Below are positions 25,732 through 34,181 of a DNA stretch of 36,728 nucleotides, piece by piece (the first letter of the stretch is position 1; each line of letters begins with the position of its first letter). The DNA comes from Gallionellales bacterium RIFCSPLOWO2_02_FULL_57_47 (GTDB lineage Bacteria > Pseudomonadota > Gammaproteobacteria > Burkholderiales > Gallionellaceae). The stretch covers positions 1-36,728 of the forward strand of contig MGWZ01000064.1 in assembly GCA_001801175.1 (NCBI GenBank), in the 5' to 3' direction. The notes below the pieces were generated by a model that saw only the letters and a list, made by a program, of their open reading frames with translations, was not told where the DNA came from and ran no database searches. A program made the position numbers and the translations under genes.

Positions 25732-26104
25732 TGTGTTGCCTCCAGTAATAGTCTTCCAGCTCTCCCCATGTTCGGGTGAGGTAGTGGCTCCACGCCAGGC
25801 TAGATTCACCCTTAAGCACAATACCTTCTTCGGCAATCAATGCTCGCATGGCTAGCCTTGCTAATGGAATATCAATCAAGTCAATTTGATCCTTGTGCGT
25901 GTCGATGGCATCGGCAATTTGCTGTTTCAGTTCTTCACATCGTTGCAGGCTGTCCAATCCATTGACGCGCCTTTCCCACCGGATGGCAATGTCCCAATCA
26001 CTTTTATCGGTAGCCGACCCATTTGCCCGACTCCCGACCAGCACAGCCAGCTCAAGGTCAGGAATGGTTTGCAGTAATTTTTTTAAAGACTCGGTCTTGT
26101 TCAT
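25721..26104 (-). CDS. MntA-type nucleotidyltransferase antitoxin
   Basis: A 127-aa MNT-domain protein with VLVGSRANGSATDKSDWDIAI (about 21-41). The GS-x10-DxD motif binds ATP/Mg, and a third acidic position is likely in QIDLIDIP (about 73-80). It fits MntA antitoxins that AMPylate HEPN toxins. The ATG is preceded by GAGG about 10 bp upstream. The gene overlaps hepT, so they are co-expressed. A 51-bp palindrome lies upstream in the same gap. Confidence 0.9.
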   Translation of the reverse strand: MNKTESLKKLLQTIPDLELAVLVGSRANGSATDKSDWDIAIRWERRVNGLDSLQRCEELKQQIADAIDTHKDQIDLIDIPLARLAMRALIAEEGIVLKGESSLAWSHYLTRTWGELEDYYWRQHNAA

Positions 26105-26205
26105 CCTGGAAACCTCAGTTGACCGTTTTTGTTTCCATGAAAAGCCGCGTGATGATTAGCTCTTGCGCTTTTTATGCAACTCACCCATTGAGAGAGCCCT
26201 TTTAC

Positions 26206-26256
26206 AGGAGCGGGCCATGCCCGCGACCAAGTGATTCGCGGGCATGGCCCGCTCCT
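26206..26256. repeat. REP-type palindrome with perfect 21-bp arms
   Basis: The arms aggagcgggccatgcccgcg(a) at 26206-26226 and its exact complement at 26236-26256 flank a 9-nt loop. The ggagcggg...cccgc style is known from REP elements of Pseudomonas and other proteobacteria. It lies between the mntA gene and the small conserved gene. Confidence 0.85.
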
Positions 26257-26340
26257 ACAAATTCCAACTGCGGTTTCCAGGTTCATAGCTTATCCACTAT
26301 TTAGCTGACATGTTCATGATCGGGGCTGTTCAGATTGGTT

Positions 26341-26595
26341 TTATCTGCCTTGATGTGCCATCGCAATATCGCACGGGTTTCTGGGTGCATGCCCAACCCA
26401 TTCCAGACCATCGTAACAAAGCGGAAAGTACACCCATTTTTCTCCCCAAGCCGTGAAAAACTCACCTTTCGGCAACCCATAGCCCACATCAAATTCTTTG
26501 CGCAACGAGGTTTCATCAAGCGTACAAGTGCGCTTATCAAAGTTTTCTCCATCCGCCTTCATCGCCGCTTGCAACATGTCGTACCAGCTTTCCAT
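26341..26595 (-). CDS. Small conserved hypothetical protein
   Basis: An 84-aa protein, MESWYDMLQAAMKADGENFD..., with a strongly aromatic centre (GEFFTAWGEKWVYFPLCYDG) followed by EWVGHAPRNP. The coherent composition, and the AAGGA placed 6 nt before the ATG at 26595, suggest a real gene; an ATG two codons earlier is too close to the ribosome site. I do not recognise a named function. It lies between the MazF-like toxin and the MntA/HepT pair, so it may belong to the same mobile accessory segment. Confidence 0.6.
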   Translation of the reverse strand: MESWYDMLQAAMKADGENFDKRTCTLDETSLRKEFDVGYGLPKGEFFTAWGEKWVYFPLCYDGLEWVGHAPRNPCDIAMAHQGR

Positions 26596-26676
26596 TTTCA
26601 TTCCTTATAGATTTGTGGAATGAATAACCGCTGTAACCCACATAAAGTCTCTTTTTTGATCAATGAAGCTATTGAG

Positions 26677-27027
26677 TTAACCAACATCAACATACTCAGT
26701 TAGGACAGCCTGCACTGATTTAACATCTTGGGATGATAAATGCCCAATAGTTTTTAAAACCAGGTTTTGTTCAAGCGTGAATAGTTTCAACCGGCAGTGG
26801 CAAGCCACTTTTAGCCCGGCTTCTTGCCAATTTGTTAATGGCACATCACTGGGCCAAACATTTCCATTAGCTGTGGTAATCATGGCCAAAACTAGTTGTT
26901 TGTGCTGCTGATTAAATTGTTCATTGGTAATCACCAATGCCGGGCGGCGTTTTATTGCATCACGATCGGTGAATGGAAAAGGTACGGCGACCACATCAAA
27001 TGCTTTATAGATCACGCCACGCCTCAT
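26677..27027 (-). CDS. MazF/PemK-like toxin
   Basis: About 117 aa. Its core AFDVVAVPFPFTDRDAIKRRPALVIT (about 9-34) matches the start of MazF/PemK endoribonucleases: a hydrophobic beta-strand, then RRPALV. LAMITTANGN and later strands complete the barrel. Such toxins cleave mRNA. The ATG 27027 overlaps the antitoxin gene by 23 bp; GTG 27015, with GAGG about 6 nt upstream, is an equally good start. Arrangement and sizes fit a type II toxin-antitoxin pair. Confidence 0.85.
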   Translation of the reverse strand: MRRGVIYKAFDVVAVPFPFTDRDAIKRRPALVITNEQFNQQHKQLVLAMITTANGNVWPSDVPLTNWQEAGLKVACHCRLKLFTLEQNLVLKTIGHLSSQDVKSVQAVLTEYVDVG

Positions 27028-27241
27028 CGTCCTGCGGCGAGTTCCATTCGGATAATGTCTCCTGCAATGCAGATAATTCGGGATCGACCGAATCGATACG
27101 CTTGATGATGATCCGGTTGTTGCTGTCCATGTCGAACGCCAGCATATCGCCTTCCCGAATATGAGCGGCTTCTCTGATACGTTTTGGAATTGTTGCCTGG
27201 CCTTTGGCCGTGACGCGTGCAAGCTCCATGACTATCTCCAT
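27005..27241 (-). CDS. AbrB/MazE-type antitoxin
   Basis: A 78-aa protein with an N-terminal swapped-hairpin AbrB DNA-binding domain, MELARVTAKGQATIPKRIRE (about 5-24) followed by REGDMLAFDMDSNNRIIIKR, and an acidic tail that would bind the toxin. AGGA lies 5 nt before the ATG at 27241. It probably represses its own promoter in the 110-bp gap after rmlD. It is partner to the overlapping MazF-like gene. Confidence 0.87.
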   Translation of the reverse strand: MEIVMELARVTAKGQATIPKRIREAAHIREGDMLAFDMDSNNRIIIKRIDSVDPELSALQETLSEWNSPQDDEAWRDL

Positions 27242-27352
27242 TAATTCCTGCCGGTATGAATTTACCACTATTGCGACCGCCGGGCAAATGCTGCTTACCC
27301 CTACCCGCCACTCACAACTATAGCTACCTACCGTTTTCCCACACCCCGCTTG

Positions 27353-28249
27353 CTACTTTTCCAGTATCTCCATAAGCATACGCTCGACCCCGATTTGCCA
27401 ATGAGGCAGGTTAAGGTCGAAGGTTTTTTGCAGTTTTTCGGTATTCATGCGCGAGTTGTGCGGACGCTTGGCTGGCGTAGGAAAGACACTGGTCGGCACG
27501 GCTTGTATCGCCTCAGGAGTTACTTTGAGTTCAACACCGGCTTTGCGGGCGAACTCCAGAACGAAGCTGGCATAGCCATGCCATGAGGTCTCGCCTGCTG
27601 CAACCAGATGATACAGGCCGGACAATTCCGGTTGCAGCCGGGCGGCGCGGATCGCATGTGCCGTTATGTCGGCCAGCAGGTCCGCACCGGTAGGCGCGCC
27701 GATCTGGTCATTGATGACGTTGATGCTGTCGCGCTCCTGAGCCAATCGCAGCATGGTCTTGGCAAAGTTGCCGCCGCGCGTGCCATATACCCAGCTGGTG
27801 CGAAAAATCAGGTGCCGGCAACCGGCCTGCCGGATGAGCTGCTCGCCTTCCAGCTTGGTCGCGCCGTACACGCTGAGCGGAGCAGGCGCATCTGTTTCCA
27901 GCCATGGCTTGTCGCCGCTGCCGTCAAATACATAGTCGGTAGAGTAATGAATCAGCCAGGCATTGGCGTGCTTTGCTTCCTGCGCCAGCGCACCGGGCGC
28001 GAGTGCGTTGATAGTGCGTACCAGCTCCGCTTCGCTTTCGGCCTTGTCCACGGCGGTGTGGGCGGCGGCATTGACGATCACATCCGCTGCGACAGCACGA
28101 ACCGTCTGGGCGATACCCGCCAGATCGGTAAAGTCACCGCACAACTCTGTGCTGTCGGAATCCAGCGCAACGAGTTCGCCCAGCGGCGCCAGGCTGCGCT
28201 GCAGTTCCCAGCCGACCTGGCCGGTTTTACCGAAAAGAAGGATTTTCAC
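27353..28249 (-). CDS. RmlD dTDP-4-dehydrorhamnose reductase
   Basis: Last step of dTDP-L-rhamnose synthesis. About 298 aa from the GTG at 28249, which overlaps the rmlB stop as GTGA; an ATG 33 bp further upstream lies inside rmlB and is less likely. Motifs: [16 protein letters not shown] (NADPH-binding), [12 protein letters not shown] (about 60-71), STDYVFDG, and YGATKLEGE with the Y-x3-K pair, then RTSWVYG. It follows rmlB directly and precedes the toxin-antitoxin island. Confidence 0.95.
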   Translation of the reverse strand: MKILLFGKTGQVGWELQRSLAPLGELVALDSDSTELCGDFTDLAGIAQTVRAVAADVIVNAAAHTAVDKAESEAELVRTINALAPGALAQEAKHANAWLIHYSTDYVFDGSGDKPWLETDAPAPLSVYGATKLEGEQLIRQAGCRHLIFRTSWVYGTRGGNFAKTMLRLAQERDSINVINDQIGAPTGADLLADITAHAIRAARLQPELSGLYHLVAAGETSWHGYASFVLEFARKAGVELKVTPEAIQAVPTSVFPTPAKRPHNSRMNTEKLQKTFDLNLPHWQIGVERMLMEILEK

Positions 28250-29328
28250 CGGGCGCGTCCCGCGTAGTTTTTTTCGACCCATAGCCGATAAGAACCGGAT
28301 TGCACATTGCTCACCCAGGCCTGATTATCCAGATACCATTGCACGGTCTTGCGTATCCCCGTCTCAAAAGTTTCTGCGGGCTTCCAGCCCAGTTCGCGCT
28401 CGATTTTGCGTGCGTCTATCGCATAGCGGCGGTCGTGGCCGGGGCGGTCGGTGACGAAGGTGATCTGCTCGCGGTATGATTTGCCGTCCGGGCGCGGGCG
28501 CAGTTCGTCGAGCAACGCGCAAACGGTATGTACGATATCGAGGTTGGCCTTCTCGTTCCAGCCGCCTACGTTGTAGACCTCGCCCAGCCTGCCTTTTTCC
28601 AGTACCCTGCGAATGGCACTACAGTGATCCCTGACGTACAGCCAGTCGCGTATCTGCTGGCCATCGCCATACACCGGAAGAGCCTTGCCCGCGAGCGCGT
28701 TGACGATCATCAGCGGGATGAGCTTTTCCGGGAAGTGGTACGGGCCGTAGTTGTTCGAACAATTGGTGGTCAATACCGGCAGGCCGTAGGTGTGATGATA
28801 TGCGCGCACCAGATGGTCGCTGGCGGCCTTGCTGGCAGAATAAGGGCTGTTCGGCTCGTAGCGGTGCGTCTCGCTGAAAGCGGGTTCGTCCTTCGCGAGC
28901 GAGCCATACACTTCGTCGGTGGAAACATGCAGAAAGCGGAAACTATCCCGGGTGACGCCCCCGCCCGCGGAAGGGGGGAGGTTTTGCCAGTAGGCGCGCA
29001 CCGCCTCGAGCAGGTGGAAGGTGCCGACGATATTGGTCTGGATGAAATCTCCCGGGCCGAGGATCGAACGGTCCACATGGCTTTCCGCAGCAAAGTTGAC
29101 GACGGCACGCGGCCGGTGTTCCGCGAGCAACTTGCCCACCAGCTGCGCATCGCCGATGTCGCCCTGCACAAAAATGTGGCGGGGGTTGCCCTTGAGTGAG
29201 GCGAGGTTTTCCAGATTGCCCGCGTAGGTCAGCTTGTCCAGGCTGACCACGGCCTCGTCATGCTGCGCGAACCAGTCCAGAACAAAGTTCGCGCCAATAA
29301 ATCCCGCACTGCCAGTTACCAAGATCAT
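28246..29328 (-). CDS. RmlB dTDP-glucose 4,6-dehydratase
   Basis: Second step of dTDP-rhamnose synthesis. The 360-aa protein contains [16 protein letters not shown] (4-19), [10 protein letters not shown] (about 80), HVSTDEVYG (about 134-142) with the catalytic Asp-Glu, and [12 protein letters not shown] with the Y-x3-K. Near residues 119-125 a PPSAGGG stretch, coded by a C/G-rich patch at 28961-28985, makes a loop slightly longer than usual. The ATG has AAGGG about 8 bp upstream. A repeat-bearing 227-bp gap separates it from rmlC. Confidence 0.97.
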   Translation of the reverse strand: MILVTGSAGFIGANFVLDWFAQHDEAVVSLDKLTYAGNLENLASLKGNPRHIFVQGDIGDAQLVGKLLAEHRPRAVVNFAAESHVDRSILGPGDFIQTNIVGTFHLLEAVRAYWQNLPPSAGGGVTRDSFRFLHVSTDEVYGSLAKDEPAFSETHRYEPNSPYSASKAASDHLVRAYHHTYGLPVLTTNCSNNYGPYHFPEKLIPLMIVNALAGKALPVYGDGQQIRDWLYVRDHCSAIRRVLEKGRLGEVYNVGGWNEKANLDIVHTVCALLDELRPRPDGKSYREQITFVTDRPGHDRRYAIDARKIERELGWKPAETFETGIRKTVQWYLDNQAWVSNVQSGSYRLWVEKNYAGRAR

Positions 29329-29408
29329 GTTTATACCCTTTTGAAGGGCAGCGATTATATTCGATGCGCTTCATTGCTAATATAGTACATTTGAACTAAA
29401 GAAACCCT

Positions 29409-29530
29409 AAACGAGTCCGTTCGCCCCGAGCCTGTCGAAGGGCTGCTCACTTAACCCGTTGATCTGATTAACCCCGCGCCAAGCACTACTTAACCTCGAA
29501 CGGAGGACTAAATTCAGAGCTTCCCTGAAG
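29409..29530 (+). repeat. Dispersed long repeat, copy C
   Basis: Shares gagcctgtcgaaggg, cttaacccgttgatctgatt and the outer cgaacggaggacta...cagagcttccct block with copies A (same orientation) and B (opposite). It sits between rmlC and rmlB, splitting the rml genes. No coding frame is evident. Confidence 0.85.
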
Positions 29531-29555
29531 CCTGATTCCCGCCGCGACGCCGTTC

Positions 29556-30113
29556 TCAGGACTGATAGCGCGGCAGCCTGTCGACCGGGAGGTCGGCCAG
29601 CCTGATCCCCTGAATGTCTTTTGTGGACAATTCCGGATTGTCGATCGGCCACTCGATGTTCAAGGCGGGGTCATTCCATAACACGCTTGCTTCTGCCCGC
29701 GGATTGTATTTGTCGGTACATTTATAGGCAAACAATGCCGTTTCTGATGTAACACAGAAACCGTGCGCGAAGCCTGGCGGTATATACAACTGTCGTTTGT
29801 TGTCAGCAGAAAGCACGATGCTGACCGATTGTCCGAAGGTCGGCGAGCCATGGCGAATATCCACAGCGACATCAAACACCTCACCCTGAAGCACATATAC
29901 TAATTTGCCCTGTGCGTTGGGTTTCTGGAAGTGCAGCCCGCGCAGGGTGCCTTTCTTTGACAGGGAGAGGTTGTCCTGCACGAAGGTATCCGGTATCCCG
30001 GCAGCGGCATAGTTGGCTTGATTCCAGGTTTCCATGAAGAATCCGCGCTGATCACCGAAGACCTTGGGCTCGATGATCAACACTCCCGGGAGAGCGGTAT
30101 TAATAATTTGCAT
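29556..30113 (-). CDS. RmlC dTDP-4-dehydrorhamnose 3,5-epimerase
   Basis: Third step of dTDP-rhamnose synthesis. About 185 aa from ATG 30113; a GTG four codons earlier is possible. Cupin protein with VFGDQRGFFMETW (about 18-30), LRGLHFQ (about 57-63) carrying the catalytic His, GEVFDVAVDIR (about 77), and YIPPGFAHGF (about 110-119). It follows kpsD by about 27 bp, so rhamnose synthesis and export are probably co-transcribed. Confidence 0.95.
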   Translation of the reverse strand: MQIINTALPGVLIIEPKVFGDQRGFFMETWNQANYAAAGIPDTFVQDNLSLSKKGTLRGLHFQKPNAQGKLVYVLQGEVFDVAVDIRHGSPTFGQSVSIVLSADNKRQLYIPPGFAHGFCVTSETALFAYKCTDKYNPRAEASVLWNDPALNIEWPIDNPELSTKDIQGIRLADLPVDRLPRYQS

Positions 30114-30140
30114 ATTCACTTTCACTTGTTGCAGGGCATT

Positions 30141-32006
30141 TTATAGCCCAAACACTATCTTCGCACTCACGGCAATCTGGTAGATTATTTGCGTCATTTC
30201 TTTCCATAACTGCCGTGATTTCACGTCTATCTTGGGCAGCACAAGGATATCATCACCCGCGCGTATCGCCCCATCTCCATCGGCAAAGCTGCCGTCGCGG
30301 TGTGCAATAACGATGCGCGATGCATCGGCATTCAGGGTGTAGCCGCCGGCACGACTCAGGTAGTCATCCAGCTTCAAGCTGGTATCGAAGGCGATGGCAT
30401 TGGGAAATTGCACTTCGCCACTGACCAGAACCAGGCCATCCTTGGTGGGAATGCGCAGGATGTCGCCGTTTTCCAGCAGCAATTCCTCCCGTTTGGCGGT
30501 TAGTGCGATGAGCACTTGGCCGGAGGGTTCGATCTTTTTGGCGCGTTCCACCCATTGCAGGATCAGGTCGGCTTCGTCCTTGCGCAGGCGCGCTTCCTCG
30601 CCGGTGCCGGAACGTGCAGTGAGCGCGGCGGCTTCGAGACTCCGGAGCGAGGTTTGCAGCAACTGTTTTTGCCGTTCCTTGACGCTCAGGCGAAAGAGTT
30701 GCAGGCTGTCTCTGTCAGATCGCTCCGAGTACTGGATTTGCTTGATGAGATCGCCCATCCTGGCTCCGTAGGGCATAACATATTCCTGGGCGCTTTGGTG
30801 TTCGCCCTCAACGCGCACGGTGATGGTGCCAGGTTTTTTGTCGGCAGTGAATTCGACTTCGTCGCCGTTCTGCAGGGCCACCCGGCCGGCATCGGCCAGC
30901 GGATAGTATTCGGTGTTCTTGACCGTACCGGTGTTGCGCACGATGCGGACATGGGTGGCTTGGGCGCGCGGCTTGGCGACTTTGACAAGGTCGGCCACAG
31001 TCCGGGCGGCGTCATTAAACTCGAAACGCCTGGCGTTTTCCGCCAGGCCGCTCACCTTGAGCGTGTTCTGGCGCGTGGAAACAAAAATTACATCGCCATC
31101 AGCCAACTGGATGAGGGGCATACGTCCTTCCAGCAGGAACTCATAAAGGCTGACTGTGGCGCGGGTCTTGTCGCCGCGCTTGACCTGCACATTGAGGAAG
31201 GAACCGCGCTCAAGGTCGATGCCGCCGGCCTGGTCGATGTAATGCAGCAGGCTGTCCATGCTGGTGCCGCTATACAGGCCGGGACGGTTGACGAAGCCGC
31301 TGACAAACACGCGCACAGGCTGGGCGGCGGCGAGACTGGCATAGCTGTTGACGTTGGCGCGGAAGACTTTGCCCACGGCGGAATCTACCACGCGCTGAAT
31401 ATCCTGGTTACGCACGCCTAACAACGGTATTGGGCCAACGTGAGGCAGGAAAATGTTGCCCTTGGGGTCAACCGTGACGGGCGCGTCATATTCAAATGCT
31501 CCCCACAGGCGTATCTGGACATTGTCCCCCACTGCGATGGCGTAATCCGGGTTGAACTGGGTGGATCCCTGACGGGCGAATGCCCCGGTAAACAGGTTGG
31601 CGCCGAAGACATCGCTTTTAAGGTTGGCGGAGTAATCAACATATTGCATGGGCTGCGATCCTGTTTCCGTAACCATGGGCGACTGGGTTGCCGGTGCGGT
31701 TTTAACAGGCGCAACGGGTTGTTTTTGATCCGTCCGGAAATTAAGCGCCTGGTCTATGCTGTACGGGTCGCCATTGGCAGCGAACGCGGCAGGCGTGACG
31801 GATGCAAGCAGGAGAGTAAGTGCGAGAGTCAGCAAGGAACCCCATCCCCACCCCAGCCCTCCCCTTGAAAGGGAGGGAGAGAGGGTTTGTTTGTGCGGCG
31901 ACTTGAGCAAGCGCAGGGATTTGATCAGTCCCGGTTGTCGAATGGATACCCTGCACGGGAATGACGGCGCTAATCGATAGTTCGGGATGAATGGCAGTCG
32001 TGTCAT
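30141..32006 (-). CDS. KpsD-type outer-membrane polysaccharide export protein (OPX)
   Basis: Forms the periplasmic/outer-membrane channel for capsule export together with KpsE. About 621 aa. The OPX domain (about 110-220) includes YAIAVGDNVQIRLWGAF, NIFLPHVGPIPLLG and NSYASLAAAQPVRVFVSG. Several SLBB-type segments follow (GLYSGTSMDSLLHYIDQAGG, FDTSLKLDDYLSRAGG). The C-terminus is IDVKSRQLWKEMTQ... as in KpsD. The hydrophobic signal LLTLALTLLLASVTPAAFA starts only at about residue 57 and is preceded by SPSLSRGGLGWGWG, the reading of a palindromic repeat. Start ATG 32006 has AAGGA about 9 nt upstream; alternatively, a start nearer the signal may be used. The gene follows kpsE by 4 bp. Confidence 0.93.
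   Translation of the reverse strand: MTRLPFIPNYRLAPSFPCRVSIRQPGLIKSLRLLKSPHKQTLSPSLSRGGLGWGWGSLLTLALTLLLASVTPAAFAANGDPYSIDQALNFRTDQKQPVAPVKTAPATQSPMVTETGSQPMQYVDYSANLKSDVFGANLFTGAFARQGSTQFNPDYAIAVGDNVQIRLWGAFEYDAPVTVDPKGNIFLPHVGPIPLLGVRNQDIQRVVDSAVGKVFRANVNSYASLAAAQPVRVFVSGFVNRPGLYSGTSMDSLLHYIDQAGGIDLERGSFLNVQVKRGDKTRATVSLYEFLLEGRMPLIQLADGDVIFVSTRQNTLKVSGLAENARRFEFNDAARTVADLVKVAKPRAQATHVRIVRNTGTVKNTEYYPLADAGRVALQNGDEVEFTADKKPGTITVRVEGEHQSAQEYVMPYGARMGDLIKQIQYSERSDRDSLQLFRLSVKERQKQLLQTSLRSLEAAALTARSGTGEEARLRKDEADLILQWVERAKKIEPSGQVLIALTAKREELLLENGDILRIPTKDGLVLVSGEVQFPNAIAFDTSLKLDDYLSRAGGYTLNADASRIVIAHRDGSFADGDGAIRAGDDILVLPKIDVKSRQLWKEMTQIIYQIAVSAKIVFGL
31838..31888. repeat. C-rich palindromic repeat inside kpsD 5' region
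   Basis: The plus strand reads cccatccccaccccagccct then ccccttgaaagggaggga, matching the repeats at 4363-4469. It is translated as SPSLSRGGLGWGWG just before the signal peptide, so the repeat has become part of the coding region or of the leader ahead of the true start. Confidence 0.75.
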
Positions 32007-32010
32007 GGGT

Positions 32011-33174
32011 TCAGTCCTTGTGGTCGCGGATGATGGCGGCGAGCAGGTGCACGATACCGGCAAGCAGCAGCGTGACTAAAATAAAAACAACGATGTTATA
32101 TAAGCGCCGGGGCTCTAGCGGGTATTGCGGCTCTGTGGGGGCTTGCAGCATGGACACTTTCTTCAGTGTGCGCGAAGCTTCGATCCGCCCATTTTCCAGC
32201 GCGGCCAGCGCGGTCTTGTAGACGTCATGTGCGAATTCGGCATTCATTTGCAGGCGCTGGAATTCTTCCACGGTGCTGTTCAACATCTTGCCGCCGGGTG
32301 AGACCAGCCGTGCCTGTTCCCGCTCAATCTGCTTTTCGACTGCGGATATCTGCTGGTTGAGTTCGACGATATTGGGGCTGTTGGGCATCAGATAACCCAG
32401 TAAAGCCGCCCGGCGGGTTTGCAGATCGGTGAGCTGCGCCTCCAGACGGTTGATGATGGCGGCGAGATTTTCCGCCGTGCCTTGTGGGGAAACCATGCCC
32501 TTTTGGTTCTGAAAACTCAACACTGCCTGGCGGGCCTGAATGTTACGCACACCGATATCGCTGACCTGTTTTTCAAGGAAGGCTACCTGGTCTTGGGCAA
32601 GAATATGTGCCATGGCGTTCATGTGGCGCTCACCTTCTTCCACCATTGCGGTGGCGATTGCCTGGGCCGTTTTGGGATCATAGGCTTGTGCTTTGATGAC
32701 CAGAACACCAGCATAATCGTCGTATTCCACGCTGACCCGCGAAAGATAGTAGCTGTGAAACTGTTCCAAGGGCTGGTCTTCAAACCACATACGCGAAAGC
32801 GGGTCGCGATGCCAATCGCTGAAGTGGGCGCGCAGATTAAGTCTGGCATCGAGCTTTTTGAGCATATCGACGGAGAGCAGATGGTCGCGCAACAGCAGTT
32901 GATCGGCATGGCTGCCGCCGACGTTTCCAAGCAGTCCGCCAATATTTATTCCTTGTCCACCGGCCAAATCGGTTTTTTGAATGATGACGTGCGCTTCGGA
33001 AACGTAGCGATCCGAGGCGATAATCCCCCAGTAAAAGGCCGCCAGCAATGAGGCGCCGAGAGCCGCCCCAAAGATGCGACGACGTAACAGCGCGGGTATC
33101 AACCACCCCTGTGCCCAGCCAGCCAACCTTGGAACAGCTTGTGCATATCTGCTTTGGAAAATACGCTGCATCAT
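32011..33174 (-). CDS. KpsE-type capsule export inner-membrane protein (PCP)
   Basis: A 387-aa polysaccharide copolymerase family protein that links the ABC transporter to KpsD across the periplasm. N-terminal membrane helix IFGAALGASLLAAFYWGII (about 34-52), then a periplasmic domain with SDRYVSEAHVIIQK. A long coiled-coil section follows (AILAQDQVAFLEKQVSDI to ENLAAIINRLEAQLTDLQ), then the conserved QAPTEPQYPLEPRR, and a C-terminal membrane helix (NIVVFILVTLLLAGIVHLL). The ATG overlaps the kpsT stop (ATGA) and has GGAGA 8 nt upstream. Confidence 0.95.
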   Translation of the reverse strand: MMQRIFQSRYAQAVPRLAGWAQGWLIPALLRRRIFGAALGASLLAAFYWGIIASDRYVSEAHVIIQKTDLAGGQGINIGGLLGNVGGSHADQLLLRDHLLSVDMLKKLDARLNLRAHFSDWHRDPLSRMWFEDQPLEQFHSYYLSRVSVEYDDYAGVLVIKAQAYDPKTAQAIATAMVEEGERHMNAMAHILAQDQVAFLEKQVSDIGVRNIQARQAVLSFQNQKGMVSPQGTAENLAAIINRLEAQLTDLQTRRAALLGYLMPNSPNIVELNQQISAVEKQIEREQARLVSPGGKMLNSTVEEFQRLQMNAEFAHDVYKTALAALENGRIEASRTLKKVSMLQAPTEPQYPLEPRRLYNIVVFILVTLLLAGIVHLLAAIIRDHKD

Positions 33175-34181
33175 TTGGCGCTCTCCACCTTCACGCACTG
33201 GCTATGCAAATCGTAGAGGTCGACGTGTTGGGTCTCATTGGGTGCAGGGTGATATTTCCTCAGCACCGGTGTTGCGCCCGGTTTAGGCTGGTAGCCAAGC
33301 TTGGCAATTTGCCCTGTACCGAGCAGTTCCTTTCCTGCTTGCCTTGCCAACTGAATGACACGTATACCTTTTTCGTGGTCAACCGTCACAGGTTCACCCT
33401 TCATCCCCTTTTCCAGCGTATCCAGTGCCTCCTGATATTGCTGTATTTTTTCAATTTCCATAGCTGCTTGCGCCTGGTTCTCTGGCGTCTGTTGAGACTT
33501 GAGATTGGCCACTTGATGGCTTAACTGACTCCCTTTGTATTCCTTGAGGGCATCATTGATGTCATCGAACCAATGTGCCCGCCCTTCATTGAGCCAGATG
33601 CCGGCAGTGCAAAATTGCCTTAGTGTGCCTTCGCCGTGAGAAACCATGATGAGACTGGCATGGTCGGCCAGCTTCTTGAAGGCGGCCGCAGCCTTCTCCC
33701 TGAAAGCAGCGTCTCCCGTGGCAGTTATTTCGTCCGATATGTAAACGTCAAAATCGAATGCGAGCGACAGCCCAAATTGCAGGCGCGACTTCATTCCGGA
33801 GGAGTAGGTTTTGACCGGCTCATCGAAGGCTTCACCGAGCTCGGCAAACTCCTGAATGTAGGCTACACGAGCGGGGATGTCGTCTTCGTGGCCGTGAATC
33901 CGGCACACAAACTTGGCGTTCTGCCGGCCAGTCAGCGAACCCTGGAGTCCGCCACCAAAACCCATCGGCCAGGAGACGCGGCAGTCACGTTCAATGCGTC
34001 CCCGGTTAGGCGTGTCGACCCCGCCAATCAATCGCAGCAAGGTGGATTTTCCCGCACCGTTACATCCGACCAGCCCCACGTTGAGCTTGGGCGGAATGGT
34101 GAAGGAAACCCCCTGCAAAACCCACTTGCCCGGGCCATGATCGGTTTGGTAACGCTTGTGCACGTCTTCAACAATGATCAT
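33171..34181 (-). CDS. KpsT-type capsule ABC transporter ATPase with C-terminal extension
   Basis: Powers export of the lipid-linked chain. Walker A GLVGCNGAGKSTLL (about 36-49), signature YSSGMKSRLQFG (about 126-137), Walker B FDVYISDE, and switch His in VSHGEGTL. Classical KpsT has about 220 residues. This protein has 336, with an extra roughly 115-residue tail: a helical stretch (QTPENQAQAAMEIEKIQQYQ) then a basic region (GKELLGTGQIAKLGYQPKPG) that I do not recognise. The tail does not look like the beta-sandwich carbohydrate-binding domain of Wzt. The start overlaps the kpsM stop as ATGA. Confidence 0.93.
   Translation of the reverse strand: MIIVEDVHKRYQTDHGPGKWVLQGVSFTIPPKLNVGLVGCNGAGKSTLLRLIGGVDTPNRGRIERDCRVSWPMGFGGGLQGSLTGRQNAKFVCRIHGHEDDIPARVAYIQEFAELGEAFDEPVKTYSSGMKSRLQFGLSLAFDFDVYISDEITATGDAAFREKAAAAFKKLADHASLIMVSHGEGTLRQFCTAGIWLNEGRAHWFDDINDALKEYKGSQLSHQVANLKSQQTPENQAQAAMEIEKIQQYQEALDTLEKGMKGEPVTVDHEKGIRVIQLARQAGKELLGTGQIAKLGYQPKPGATPVLRKYHPAPNETQHVDLYDLHSQCVKVESAK

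Noticed and set aside
25294-25836. Longer HepT starting 35 codons upstream
   Set aside because: The extra residues lie inside mntA and have no ribosome site; the ATG at 25731 has GGAGG at a proper distance.
26335-26610. Plus-strand open frame over the small conserved gene
   Set aside because: The minus-strand frame has the better ribosome site and a coherent aromatic-rich composition; the plus frame looks like noise.
30516-31421. Plus-strand open frame of about 300 codons opposite kpsD
   Set aside because: It mirrors the KpsD coding frame; no recognisable motif and no ribosome site.
32419-33051. Plus-strand open frame of about 210 codons opposite kpsE
   Set aside because: Shadow of the KpsE frame with no family features.
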